A stretch of DNA of 64,000 nt. Source: AP-15 sp963845735 (lineage in GTDB: Bacteria; Pseudomonadota; Alphaproteobacteria; ATCC43930; CGMCC-115725). Positions within the stretch are counted from its first letter, which is position 1. Every line of letters begins with the position of its first letter. This document shows positions 25,707 through 34,984 of this stretch, piece by piece. A program made the position numbers and the translations under genes. Under the pieces are notes generated by a model. That model was not told the DNA's origin. It was given only the letters and a program-made list of their open reading frames with translations, and made no database searches. The stretch covers positions 186,001 through 250,000 of the forward strand of contig CAWJTR010000015.1 of the NCBI GenBank assembly GCA_963845735.1, written 5' to 3'.

Positions 25707-28700
25707 CAGCCGGCTCCCTTTGGCCCAGGACAAGGTTCCCGATGTTCCGGATCAATCTGAAATAGTTCTATCTCGGGTTCATCGAACGCGCCGCCGGTTC
25801 CGTCCATGCGCACAATGCGGCAGGCTGCCCCACGGAGCTCTTGCTCGGTTGTCTTCGGATCGTCAATCCAGCGCCGCCAGGACGACCGCAGATCCCAGAT
25901 CCGCACCAGCACCGGCAACTGGAACTGTGCCCGCTGCAGTACCAGGAATTGCCCATCTCGGGTAAATTGGAGCTTCGCCCCATCAGGTTCGCCGATCAGC
26001 GGTGCATCGAGGATCGGCCGTGCCGTACCAGGGTCGAGCGCGCTGCTCTCGACCGCCCAAACTCCGCTGGCAGCGAGCCATGCACCGCGCCATTGCTGGC
26101 CCATTCTCGCCGCAGCAAACGGCGGGTAAACCCAAGGGCTGCGGCCCGGTTGGAGGCGCCAGGCGTCCGGCGGGAAGTTGCTCGCCACGGCTATATGTTG
26201 CGGCGCTATGTCAATGCGCCCCGGCCCACTGCTCGGGCGCCCCTTCGTCAGGTCATAGACGTAAAAGTCGGGCCCATCGAACTTGAACAGCACTGCTTCA
26301 GCGTTGGCCGCCGCCGCGATCGTATAATGTAAGCGCTCTGGAACCCCGCGTTGGGGAGAAACCTGACCGACTGGGGCATGGACCGGCTGACCTTGTCGAT
26401 CGGGCAAGCTTACGACAGCGTCGAGCTCCACCAGTTTCCCAGCTTCGCTGCGCGACGGATCGACCGGCAGGTTTGCACTGAGCTCGTTAGGCACCGGTTT
26501 GGCGGTCTCCTCCAGATATGCGTAGGACTGCGGCAGGTCCGGCGCATCCAAGAAGACCGGCACCGGCTGCGACAATGGGCGCTCCGGGATTTGCAGGGCC
26601 GCCGCAGCCTGAATTGCACTGGAGCAAGCACGCAGATGCATTGCATCCAGGGCAAGGACCCGCAGGCTCGATGTCAGGTTGTGGCGTTCAGCCGTAGATA
26701 TTTGAAGCCGTCCGCCGACAAACTCTGTGCGGGTCCATCCCGATGCGATACTCGAAGGCAGGCTATGCCCGACATCGCATACTTGCCTCTCGTCGTGCTC
26801 GTTCCAGAAAAACGCGCGGCCGTTCACCAGCGCGACCGGGCCAAGACCGGCGACAAACCCCGCGGCGGGGCGAAGCGGTGAGTCTTGGACCTTCTGGAAA
26901 GGCAGTAGGTAACGCTTTGGCTCAGGCGCCACGGCGTCCGCGCCACTGGGCGGAAATGTCAGAACGAGCAGCGCGCTCTGGTCCGGAGTGAGCATGGCGA
27001 TGCGGTCCCCGGCGGGATCGACGCCCGCGGCGCGATAACGGCCGCCAAACCATGGCGCACGAGGCAGGATCTGGCGCAGATCTGCGAGGGTTTTGGTGTG
27101 GATTTTCCTATTATCGCCGGTGATCCACTCCTGGAAATCGCCGGGTCGCGCTGTGGCATCGAGATTGGCCAGGGTCAGTAAGAAGCTCAGCCGAAAGTCA
27201 CCCTCGGGCGCGTGTAGTGCATATCTGTTGGTCAGATCGATCCCCCTGGCCTTGGCCCGAAATGCCTCCTCGGCGCGTTGCCAAATGATCGATCCCAGAA
27301 ACAAGCCGATCACCAGGGTAGCGAGGCCGCCGACCAGCAGCCAGCGCCTGATCTCCCTTTTTGCCTTTACGGCTCCTTCGTGCTCGGCGTACCAGCGCGC
27401 GAGCACAACCGCCAGGACATCGTGCTTAAGGCTAAAATGTCTCGGCTTCTCCGGCGGCTCGCCGCGAAGCAACGATGCGGCGCCTCCGGTCAGTTTAACC
27501 AGAGCCGCTCCAATATCGCCGTGGATACCCAGATCTCGGGCCTTTTTCTTGAGTTCTTCCACAGGCTCAATCAGTGAGACGAGAGTACCGCCTCCTTGCC
27601 GGCTGACGAGGGAGTGCAAAAGCTCGCCCCATTGATCGCGCTCGGCCTTGCTGCGCGCCCCGGCGGCGGCGATGCCCCTTTTCAGATAGTCGTCGATAAT
27701 ACCGATGATTCGACCGCGCTTGATGTATTCGGCTTGCGTAATTATTCGATTTTTATCGGTGAGGCGTTCGTGAAGGCTGGCGCACACCACCTGCAGGGCG
27801 GGCGTTACCGACGCGTATTGGAAAGTTTCGAGAAGATCCTCGACGATGCAATTGGACAGTCCTTTCTCGAATGCAAAATCGTAAACGGAGGTCCCGTCCT
27901 CCCTGCGAGCCAAGGTTGGCGCGTTAACAATCCCAAGCAGCGCGCTTTTTTCGCGTAGCGACCGGAGCAGATACGGCTCGACGCCGCCGCTGCGCGGCCG
28001 CTTGCCAAGACGATTGTCGCTGATGCGCAGTTCGTCGCGAAAGCGGCCATAGTATTCAGTGCGAAGCGCTACGACGATCCGCATATCGACATTGCGCAAA
28101 TATACATCTTCGATAAAGCGAAAAAACGCCGTTGCCGCTTCATCGCCAGCCCGGCCACCGGGAGCGCGCGTCAATACCTCCTCAGCCTGGTCCAACACGA
28201 GAATTAACTTGCCGGGCAGGTCGCCGCATATTTCTGTAAGCACCGCCACGAGGATTTCGGCGAGCCGGTCGCGCGGACCCGCAAGCGCCTGTTCGATATT
28301 GCTGCGGACCCGCTCGCCGATTGTGGCCTCGGCGAGGGTTTCCCCGCCCCGGTCGCTTCCGAAGGAGGCCAGTTCGCCGGAAGCGCCGCTGTTCAAGGTG
28401 TCGACCAGCGATCGCGCAATTTCCAGCAACGGATCGCTGGTGCACCGGATCACGCTGTCCCTGCCGCTGAGGAAGAAATTTCTCCGGTCGACCCGTTTCA
28501 GATCCGGGATTAGCCCCGCGCGCAAAAACGACGACTTTCCCGACCCACTTGACCCTTGAAGAACCAAAATCTTGACGCCGAACCCAAGGAGAATGGTCGA
28601 ACATTCCTGAACGTCCTTATCGCGCTCGCGAAACAGCAATGCGTCGGTCTCGCGATAAAAGTCGAGACCGCGATAGGGATGCTTTGGCCAATTGGCGGTG

Positions 28701-28717
28701 ATCGCAATCGTGTCCAT
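25706..28717 (-). CDS. Membrane-anchored STAND NTPase (nSTAND1 type) with long beta-rich C-terminus
   Basis: A 1003-residue signalling NTPase. It starts with the nSTAND1 lead HPYRGLDFYRETDALLFRER. Walker A is GSSGSGKSS at residues 55-63 and Walker B LILVLDQAEEVL at 171-182 with Asp176. The winged-helix/arm part includes VTPALQVVCASLHERL near 304 and SLKHDVLAVVLARWYAEHE near 430. One membrane helix spans about 459-478 (WLLVGGLATLVIGLFLGSII). The remaining 500 residues are beta-rich and propeller-like (repeated WD-poor blades such as VRIWDLRSSW), a likely sensor. It begins 3 bases after the CHAT stop and overlaps the third gene by one base. By family knowledge, it should bind a trigger, oligomerise with ATP and activate the CHAT protease. 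Confidence 0.85.
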   Translation of the reverse strand: MDTIAITANWPKHPYRGLDFYRETDALLFRERDKDVQECSTILLGFGVKILVLQGSSGSGKSSFLRAGLIPDLKRVDRRNFFLSGRDSVIRCTSDPLLEIARSLVDTLNSGASGELASFGSDRGGETLAEATIGERVRSNIEQALAGPRDRLAEILVAVLTEICGDLPGKLILVLDQAEEVLTRAPGGRAGDEAATAFFRFIEDVYLRNVDMRIVVALRTEYYGRFRDELRISDNRLGKRPRSGGVEPYLLRSLREKSALLGIVNAPTLARREDGTSVYDFAFEKGLSNCIVEDLLETFQYASVTPALQVVCASLHERLTDKNRIITQAEYIKRGRIIGIIDDYLKRGIAAAGARSKAERDQWGELLHSLVSRQGGGTLVSLIEPVEELKKKARDLGIHGDIGAALVKLTGGAASLLRGEPPEKPRHFSLKHDVLAVVLARWYAEHEGAVKAKREIRRWLLVGGLATLVIGLFLGSIIWQRAEEAFRAKARGIDLTNRYALHAPEGDFRLSFLLTLANLDATARPGDFQEWITGDNRKIHTKTLADLRQILPRAPWFGGRYRAAGVDPAGDRIAMLTPDQSALLVLTFPPSGADAVAPEPKRYLLPFQKVQDSPLRPAAGFVAGLGPVALVNGRAFFWNEHDERQVCDVGHSLPSSIASGWTRTEFVGGRLQISTAERHNLTSSLRVLALDAMHLRACSSAIQAAAALQIPERPLSQPVPVFLDAPDLPQSYAYLEETAKPVPNELSANLPVDPSRSEAGKLVELDAVVSLPDRQGQPVHAPVGQVSPQRGVPERLHYTIAAAANAEAVLFKFDGPDFYVYDLTKGRPSSGPGRIDIAPQHIAVASNFPPDAWRLQPGRSPWVYPPFAAARMGQQWRGAWLAASGVWAVESSALDPGTARPILDAPLIGEPDGAKLQFTRDGQFLVLQRAQFQLPVLVRIWDLRSSWRRWIDDPKTTEQELRGAACRIVRMDGTGGAFDEPEIELFQIDPEHREPCPGPKGAG

Positions 28718-28720
28718 GGT

Positions 28721-29854
28721 TCAAGCCGCCTGCAGCTGTTCGCACGGCTGATCGATCGGCCGTAGCAACTGAAAGTCCCGCTGCGCGTAGCAGGTGTAGA
28801 GAAGATTGAGAGGAAACAGCTCCGCCGCGCTCTGCATCTCGTCCAGGGCTTCGCCGAGCGATCGCCCCTTGAAGCAAAGTTCCCACATGAGCCGGGTGCC
28901 GCAGCGCAAAGCGTAGGTATTGAGAATTTCGGCCTCGGTGCCGACCAATCCGCAGAAGCCCTTGCGCGCCGCAGCGGACAGTAGCGATCCGCCGTCGCCG
29001 CCGGTTACCGAAAGGCAGCAATTCAGGATCAGCAAGATCGGATGCAACGGATCACGATCCTTGTGCAACATTAGACTAAACGTATTACAGTCGATGTTGG
29101 AATCGTCGAGCTCGAGGCTGTCCCCATCCGAATGTGCAAACACAAAAATAATATTTTCGGCGTCACGGATCTCGGAATAGGCTCGTTTTGCGGTGTCCCA
29201 GTTATAATATTGTCGAACCGGAAGTAAGGTAAGTGCTTTGAGTTTGGAAGTCGTGTCGGCGCCGAGATAAGGCAGCGCATTTTCTACTTCCGTACGGTGC
29301 AAAGCGTAGAGAGTCTTTAGCGATTGGGGATCAACGTTGCGACGTTCGTGACCACAGCCGCTTCCCTCCACCAGCATCGTGATCTTGAAGCGATCCAGCC
29401 AAAACCCAGCAAAGTCGGCCCGGGAGGGTTTTCCGATCGGCGATCCAACTTCGCCTTCAAAGACAAACCCGAGCGGCAGGCTCACCTCATCGTCGGAGCA
29501 ATTGACCCTCAGTTCTGAGCCCTTTGACAAACCCCCGATAACGCGCAAGAGCTCTTGCGAACGCGGGTCTTCTTCGTTCAGCAAAGCGCTGAACAAGGCC
29601 TGGCCTTTCTGTCGTAACGTCTTTATAATATTTGCGTAATTTCGCCATCCGGAATCTTTTTCTTCCTCTAGGTTCTGGTTGGCGCAAACGTAATTATTCA
29701 GCGCGCTCAGCGCTTCGCGAACCGCCCGGCTGCGTTTGCGCAATAGGTCGATGTCTAGACGCAGCGGTTTCGACGGAGGCTCGTCATCTTTGCTCCACCG
29801 CAGCTTGATGTGCTCGCCATTGGGGTCGAGGTTTAGCTCCAGCTCGCCGGCCAT
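28721..29854 (-). CDS. CHAT-domain caspase-like cysteine protease
   Basis: A 377-residue protein whose C-terminal half is a CHAT (caspase HetF-associated with TPRs) protease. The catalytic His lies in FVFAHSDGDSLEL (His241) and the Cys in ILLILNCCLSVTGG (second Cys, residue 280), followed by the FCGLVGTEAEI strand and the GRSLGEALDEMQ helix that pack against the site. The N-terminal 130 residues are helical with no TPR seen and may bind the STAND partner. GGAGGGAGCC precedes the ATG at 29854; the in-frame GTG 12 bases upstream lies inside that ribosome site and is rejected. First gene of the cassette; a CRP-like operator lies 72-87 bases upstream. Confidence 0.87.
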   Translation of the reverse strand: MAGELELNLDPNGEHIKLRWSKDDEPPSKPLRLDIDLLRKRSRAVREALSALNNYVCANQNLEEEKDSGWRNYANIIKTLRQKGQALFSALLNEEDPRSQELLRVIGGLSKGSELRVNCSDDEVSLPLGFVFEGEVGSPIGKPSRADFAGFWLDRFKITMLVEGSGCGHERRNVDPQSLKTLYALHRTEVENALPYLGADTTSKLKALTLLPVRQYYNWDTAKRAYSEIRDAENIIFVFAHSDGDSLELDDSNIDCNTFSLMLHKDRDPLHPILLILNCCLSVTGGDGGSLLSAAARKGFCGLVGTEAEILNTYALRCGTRLMWELCFKGRSLGEALDEMQSAAELFPLNLLYTCYAQRDFQLLRPIDQPCEQLQAA

Positions 29855-29925
29855 GGCTCCCTCCACCCCCCTCGGTTGGTAGTGTCTTAACCAAAATGAA
29901 TTTAATCCGAATCGCGGGTTGGCTC

Positions 29926-29941
29926 TGTGAGCTAGTTCACA
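29926..29941. promoter_or_regulatory. CRP-type operator upstream of the CHAT operon
   Basis: TGTGAGCTAGTTCACA carries both perfect half-sites of the CRP consensus (TGTGA-N6-TCACA) with CTAG at the centre. It lies 72-87 bases before the CHAT start codon, in the only promoter-sized gap of the cassette. Ten fixed bases are expected well under once by chance in 64 kb. Which CRP/FNR-family protein would bind is unknown; alphaproteobacterial cAMP receptors often use other half-sites. Confidence 0.5.
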
Positions 29942-30006
29942 TTTCCGACAAAAAACGGTTGTCGCCGGATTTATCGTCGTATTCGGCGAACCGCATAACG
30001 GTTACC

Positions 30007-30029
30007 GCCACCCGGAGGAGCCCGGTGGC
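30007..30029. terminator. Weak hairpin between the CHAT promoter and pepN
   Basis: GCCACC at 30007-30012 pairs with GGTGGC at 30024-30029 around an 11-base loop. It lies downstream of the pepN stop on the minus strand reading away and could be a terminator or a part of the CHAT leader region. No T-run is seen. Confidence 0.2.
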
Positions 30030-30107
30030 GCGGGCTCGATCGCTGTCGGCAGACGATCGCGATGCCGCGCGATCGACCCGCTGCGCCGAGCTCTTTTGCC
30101 GGCCGGC

Positions 30108-32789
30108 TCAGGCGAGGCTTTTCGACACCATCTCGTAGGTGTTCTTGCTGAGGTCAGGGGCGGCGAGCACGCGTTCAAGCTCGCGCTGCATCAGCGCTTG
30201 ACGCGCCGGGTCGTGCCGGCGCCAGGCGCCGAGCGCCTGAACCAGGCGCGCCGCGGTCGTCGGGTTGCTCGGGTCGATGGCGATGACCTCGTCGGCGAGA
30301 AAGGCGTAGCCGGCGCCGCTCGGATCGTGAAACCGCACCTGATTGCCCTGCGCGAACGCGCCGACGAGGGCCCGTACCCGGTTCGGGTTCTTGCGCTCGA
30401 AGGCCGGGTGCGCGGCGAGTTCGCGAACCCGCTGCGGCGTCTCCGGCAGCGACGAACGCGCCTGCAGGCTGAACCATTTGTCGATCACCAGCGGATCAGA
30501 CGACCACATCGGCGAAAAAGCGGGCCAACGCCGACCTCGCGCTCGGGGCGGTCGAGATCGGCTCAGCACCGCCAGCGCCGCCAGCACGTCGGTCATGTTG
30601 CCCGCGGCGTCGAACTGGGCCTCGGCAAGCGCCGCTCCTTTCGCCGGATCGGCGCCGGCGAGATAGGCGAGGCAGACGTTGCGCAATGCCCGCTGTCCGA
30701 TCGCGGCGCCGTCGATCCGGTAGGGGCCGGGATCGGCGAACGTTTCGTATGCGGCGTCGAACTCGGCCATCAGCGCCCGGCCGATCTCGCCGCGGGCGGT
30801 TTCGCGGGCTGTATGCACGGCATCGACATCGACGATCGCCATCTGGTCGGCGAGGAACGACTCGGTCGGCAGGATCAGCGCCTCGGCGGCGAAGGCCGGG
30901 TCTTTCCCGGCATCGGCGAGGGTTTGCCGCATCGCCGCCACGAGGTCGGGATCGAGCGCCGCCGCCGCTGCACCGCGCCGCAACGCCTCGATCCGGTCGA
31001 GCAGGGCGCGGGTCGCGACCTCCTGACCCGCTTCCCAGCGCGCGAACGGCTCGGGATCGTGCACCGCCAGAAATTTCAGCCGTTCCAGCGGCACGCCCTT
31101 CAGCTTGACCGGGGCCGAAAAGCCGCGCAGCAGCGACGGCACCGGCGCTGCCGGCAGATCGACAAAGCGAAACCGCTCCCGCTCCTCGGCGAGCGCGAGG
31201 ACCCGCGTCCCCGCCCGGCTTTCGCTCTCGCCCTCGATCCGGGTCGGCAGTTCGGCGCCGTCCGCGGCCAACAGTCCCATCGCCAGCGGGATCAGCATCG
31301 GCAATTTCTCGGGCTGCCCGGGCGTCGGCGGCACTTTCTGCGCGACATTCAGCTCATAGCTGTTGGTCGCCGCGTCCCAGCGGTCTTCGACGGTAATTTC
31401 GGGCGTCCCGGCCTGCGCGTACCACCGCTTGAACCGGCCGAGATCGACCCCGCTCGCCTCCTGCATCGCCGCGACGAAATCCTCGATCGTCGCCGCATGG
31501 TTGTCGTGCCGGCGAATATAGAGGTCCATGCCGCGGCGGAACCCGTCCTTGCCGATCAGGGTGTGGATCATCCGCACCAGTTCCGCACCCTTGTTGTAGA
31601 CCGTCGGCGTGTAGAAATTGTCGATCCGCAGATAGCTCTCCGGCCGCACCGGGTGAGCCAGCGGCCCGTCATCCTCGGGAAACTGGATCGCGCGCAGGGT
31701 GCGCACCTCGCCGATGCGGCGCACCGCGCGGCTCCCCTGATCGGCCGAGAACTCCTGGTCGCGAAAGACGGTCAGCCCTTCCTTCAGCGACAATTGGAAC
31801 CAGTCGCGGCAGGTGACCCGGTTGCCGGTCCAGTTGTGAAAGTATTCGTGGGCGATGACCGCCTCGATGCTCTGGTAATCGATGTCGGTCGCGGTCTCGG
31901 GCTTGGCCAGCACATAGCGCGTATTGAAGATGTTGAGCCCCTTGTTCTCCATCGCCCCCATGTTGAAGTCGCTGACCGCGACGATATTGAACACATCGAG
32001 ATCGTATTCGAGGCCGAACACCTCCTCGTCCCAGCGCATCGCCTTTTTCAAGCGAGGCCATCGCGTGGCCGCATTTGTCCTCGTCGCCGCGGCGCACCCA
32101 GATCCCGAGCGCCACCTCCCGGCCCGAGCGGGTGGTGAACCGGTCGCGGACCGCGACCAGATCGCCGGCGACCAGCGCGAACAGATAGGAGGGCTTGGGG
32201 TGCGGGTCGACCCATTTCGCCCAGTGCCGGCCCTCTCCTGCTTGCCCGCCTCGGCCTCGCCCGACCCGGCCGGGTTGCCGTTCGACAGCAGCACCGGAAA
32301 CTGCGCCTTGTCGGCGACGATCGTCGTCGAATAGCGCGCCATCACATCCGGCCGGTCGACGAAATAGGTGATCCGGCGAAAGCCCTCGGGCTCGCATTGG
32401 GTGCAGAAATTGCCGCCCGACATATAGAGCCCGGACAGCGCGGTGTTTTTGTCGGGCGCGATGAGGGTTTCGATGTCGAGGGTGAAGGCATCCGGCACGT
32501 CGTCGATGACCAGCCCGCCTTCCGATGGCAGCCGGTAGCGGTTCGTCCCAAGCGCCTCGCCATCGAGCGCCACCGAGACCAGCTCCAACTCCTCGCCGTC
32601 GAGATGCAATGCCGCCTTCAGGTCGGCGCCCGCGGGGTTGCGGCGGATGCCGAGCCGCGCCTTGACCCGCGTGTTCGCGCCGTCGAGGTCGAAAACCAGG
32701 TCCACGGTATCGACCAGAAATTCGGGTGGCCGGTAATCCGCCAGCCGGACCGGCTGCGGCGGCGCGATATCGGGAGAAAGGTCGAGCAT
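30108..32789 (-). CDS. pepN: Aminopeptidase N (M1 family), with compensated frameshifts
   Basis: A zinc aminopeptidase of about 893 residues, bacterial PepN type, that removes N-terminal residues from peptides in the cytoplasm. Seen: GGMEN-equivalent FNMGAMENKGLNIFN, the zinc motif VIAHEYFHNWTGNR (HEYFH) with the downstream Glu in LKEGLTVFRDQEF, and the C-terminal helical domain. The frame stays open, but two stretches are translated in the wrong frame: about 32050-32260, where the true reading is HWAKWVDPHPKPSYLF and so on, and about 30500-30560, where it is a PEREVALARFFADVV-like helix. Each stretch holds three single-base insertions that cancel. The ATG at 32789 starts the conserved region (MLDLSPDIAPPQPVRLADYR); an open extension upstream is non-coding repeat DNA. 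Confidence 0.9.
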   Translation of the reverse strand: MLDLSPDIAPPQPVRLADYRPPEFLVDTVDLVFDLDGANTRVKARLGIRRNPAGADLKAALHLDGEELELVSVALDGEALGTNRYRLPSEGGLVIDDVPDAFTLDIETLIAPDKNTALSGLYMSGGNFCTQCEPEGFRRITYFVDRPDVMARYSTTIVADKAQFPVLLSNGNPAGSGEAEAGKQERAGTGRNGSTRTPSPPICSRWSPAIWSRSATGSPPARAGRWRSGSGCAAATRTNAATRWPRLKKAMRWDEEVFGLEYDLDVFNIVAVSDFNMGAMENKGLNIFNTRYVLAKPETATDIDYQSIEAVIAHEYFHNWTGNRVTCRDWFQLSLKEGLTVFRDQEFSADQGSRAVRRIGEVRTLRAIQFPEDDGPLAHPVRPESYLRIDNFYTPTVYNKGAELVRMIHTLIGKDGFRRGMDLYIRRHDNHAATIEDFVAAMQEASGVDLGRFKRWYAQAGTPEITVEDRWDAATNSYELNVAQKVPPTPGQPEKLPMLIPLAMGLLAADGAELPTRIEGESESRAGTRVLALAEERERFRFVDLPAAPVPSLLRGFSAPVKLKGVPLERLKFLAVHDPEPFARWEAGQEVATRALLDRIEALRRGAAAAALDPDLVAAMRQTLADAGKDPAFAAEALILPTESFLADQMAIVDVDAVHTARETARGEIGRALMAEFDAAYETFADPGPYRIDGAAIGQRALRNVCLAYLAGADPAKGAALAEAQFDAAGNMTDVLAALAVLSRSRPPRARGRRWPAFSPMWSSDPLVIDKWFSLQARSSLPETPQRVRELAAHPAFERKNPNRVRALVGAFAQGNQVRFHDPSGAGYAFLADEVIAIDPSNPTTAARLVQALGAWRRHDPARQALMQRELERVLAAPDLSKNTYEMVSKSLA

Positions 32790-32874
32790 GGCGGCCCTGC
32801 CGCGTTCGGGTTCAGGATCGCCCACCCTAGCCCCGCGCCGCCTCGATGAAAATCCCCACCTCCGTCCGCGCGGC

Positions 32875-32910
32875 TCGTCATTGCGAGGAGCGCAGCGACG
32901 AAGCAATCTC
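32875..32910. repeat. Dispersed REP-like sequence (CGTCATTGCGAGGAGC...GAAGCAATC type)
   Basis: The 36-base stretch starting CGTCATTGCGAGGAGC and ending GACGAAGCAATCTC belongs to a short repeat type known from many bacterial intergenic regions. It lies between the divergent pepN and MlaC-like genes. The rest of 32790-33060 holds no gene that I can support. Confidence 0.55.
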
Positions 32911-33075
32911 GACGACCCCAAGCCCCACGGTTTGTCAAAGACCGACATACCCCCGGGCCGGAACGCGCCAAGCCGAACCTCTCGACTATCGTGTGGGCTG
33001 CGGCTAAGGGATGCCCATCCTCGCTCGGAGGGCGTCGTGGACCATGTAGCGACTGAGTGAAACTGGAGGGTGACC

Positions 33076-33705
33076 ATGCTGCAACGCCGATCATCCCCAA
33101 TGCGGAAGCTCGCCGGCTTCTGCCTGGTCTTGGTCGGCTGGCTGGTGTTCTGGTCACCCGTCCCGGCGGTGGCGGCGCCGGGCCCGACGGAGGCGGTCCA
33201 GCAGTTCTATGCTCAGCTGCTCGATACGATGCAGCATGCCGCGGCCTTGGGGGCCAAGGGCCGCTACCAGAAGCTGGAGCCGGTCCTGCTCGCCTCGTTT
33301 GACATACCGTTCATGGCGCGGCTGTCGATCGGGCCGTTATGGTACCGGCTGACGACCGACCAAAAGCGGCGCGCCGCGGCCGCCTATGGCCGCTACATCG
33401 GCGCCGTCTACGCCACCCGGTTCGATGATTACGCCGGCGAACGGTTCCAGGTCCTCGGCGAACAGCAGATCAAGCACGGCACATTGGTCCGAACTCAAAT
33501 CATCAAAGCGGACGGCGAACCGGTTTCGATCAATTACGTGGTGCACGACAACGACACCGCTTGGCAGATTCGCGACATCTACCTATCCGGGACGATCAGC
33601 GAGCTGGCGACGCGGCGATCGGAATTCGCCGCCATCCTGCGCACCACCGGCATCGACGGCCTGATCGCCTCGCTGAACAAAAAAGCCGACGACCTCCAGA
33701 TCTGA
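33076..33705 (+). CDS. MlaC/Ttg2D-like phospholipid-binding periplasmic protein
   Basis: A 209-residue exported protein of the MlaC (Ttg2D) family, which carries phospholipids between outer and inner membranes; the related HpnM is linked to hopanoid genes. A signal peptide is present (LAGFCLVLVGWLVFWSPVPAVAA, cut after AVAA). Family features are the FDIPFMARLSIG-PLWYRLT block, the FDDYAGERFQVLG strand and WQIRDIYLSGTISELATRRSEF near the end. The start at 33076 has GGAGGG 7 bases upstream; a GTG 6 bases earlier is less well placed. No other mla or hopanoid genes are nearby, so its partner system is elsewhere. Confidence 0.83.
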   Translation: MLQRRSSPMRKLAGFCLVLVGWLVFWSPVPAVAAPGPTEAVQQFYAQLLDTMQHAAALGAKGRYQKLEPVLLASFDIPFMARLSIGPLWYRLTTDQKRRAAAAYGRYIGAVYATRFDDYAGERFQVLGEQQIKHGTLVRTQIIKADGEPVSINYVVHDNDTAWQIRDIYLSGTISELATRRSEFAAILRTTGIDGLIASLNKKADDLQI

Positions 33706-33794
33706 GCGCCCGCCTCCACCGGTTCGACCGCGCGCGTGCTTGTCCTGTGGCAGAAATCAATCCGCCCTCGTCCACCCTCACCATCCCGGCGCAG

Positions 33795-34984
33795 GTGTTG
33801 TGTCCCATAAGTTTAGCGAGGAGTTCGGCGGGCGCCTGATAGCCGAGGCATCGCAGCCGGGTGCGTTGTAGTCGGCGACGAAGGTGAGCAGGTAGGCGTC
33901 ACGTTCGGCGTGATCGAGAAAGCGGCGGTGGTGGGCGGTGCGGTTTTGCGGCATGCGGTCGAGATGCTCGCCGAGGCGGCGGTTGAAGCGCTCGACCATG
34001 CCATTGGTTTGCGGCCGGAACGGGCGGGTGAGGCGGTGGGTGATGGCGTGCTGGGCGCAAGCCGGTCAAAGGGATGCTGGCCGGAGGGTTTGTCGTGGGG
34101 CTTGGCCTTTTTGTCGACGGCAAAGCGGTCGGTGAATTCGGAGCCGTTGTCGGTGAGCACGGTGTGGACCTTGAGCGCAAAGCGGTCGAGGAAAACGCCG
34201 GAGAAAGCCGGCGGCGGTGGCGGCCCGGCGATCGGGCAGGATCTCGAGACAGACAAAGCGGGTGGCCCGGTCGATGGCAACATAGGCGTAGGCGCGGCGG
34301 CGATTGAGCGGCGGCAGGTATTTGACATCGATGTGGATGAAGCCGGCTGGCGCATCGGTTTGAAAGGCAACGGCCGGAGCTTTTTCGGGCGTGAGGCGAG
34401 CGGAGATCCGGTGGCGTTGCAGGCACCGGTGAATAGCGCTGCGCGACAGCGCGGGATTGACGCAGCGCCGCATCGCCTCGGTGATGTCGTCGAGCGCCAG
34501 GGCGAGGCTGCGGCGCAGTTCGACGACCAGGGCTTCTTCCCATGGCGTCAGGCTGGTGTTGAGGCGATGCGGGCGGGTCGAGCGGTCGGCGACATCGTGG
34601 CGGCGCGCCAGCGCGCCACGGTGCGGTTGTGGATGCCGAGCTCGCGGGCCAGCGCGGCGTTGCTGGCTCGGCTCTTCTGGATGTAGGCGCGGGTGCGCGG
34701 CGTGGTGGTGGCGTTGGCGTGCAGTTGCAGATCCATCAGCCGGCACTCCCCTGTCGCGGCTTGCGGCGGCGTGGTCGCGTCCGGGAGACGCTCGCCCCGG
34801 TGGGTCCACAGGGACCTCCCGCGCGCCGCGCCGCCAGACTCGCGATGGTCGCGGCGCGGTCGCGCGGGTCCCTCCTGTGGACTACCGGGACGACCTGCGC
34901 CGCGACCGGCATCAGCCGCTCCCGCAAGAAGCACACAGCTTGCCACAGCCGCGTGCCGTCGCGCCAATCTTCTGAGACGGAACA
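33795..34984 (-). mobile_element. IS481-type insertion sequence with terminal inverted repeats and 6-bp target duplication
   Basis: A 1190-base element. Left end TGTTGTGTCCCATAAGTTTA, and the reverse complement of the right end TGTTCCGTCTCAGAAGATTG, match at about three quarters of positions. The outer bases are TGTT and AACA. CGCAGG directly flanks both sides (33789-33794 and 34985-34990), a 6-base target duplication. Removing the element rejoins CCCGGC-GCAG-GCCGGG, a perfect hairpin, so the insertion struck a REP-like palindrome. Its transposase gene is broken. Confidence 0.8.
33813..34736 (-). pseudogene. IS481-family transposase (frameshifted)
   Basis: A DDE transposase in at least three frames. 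Pieces in order: an HTH start (MDLQLHANATTTPRTRAYIQ, ASNAALARELGIHNRTVARW), LTPWEEALVVELRRSLALAL, then IHIDVKYLPPLNRRRAYAYV with the first catalytic Asp, VHTVLTDNGSEFTDRFAVD with the second Asp, MVERFNRRLGEHLDRMPQN with the catalytic Glu, and LLTFVADYN. The order and motifs are those of the IS481 family (rve domain). Frames change near 34545-34560, 34190-34210, 34040 and 33860. It is not known whether these are decay or the same insertion errors seen elsewhere. Confidence 0.75.

Noticed and set aside
32790..33077. N-terminal extension of pepN
   Set aside because: The open frame upstream of 32789 covers a dispersed repeat and the MlaC-like promoter region and has no PepN-like sequence.
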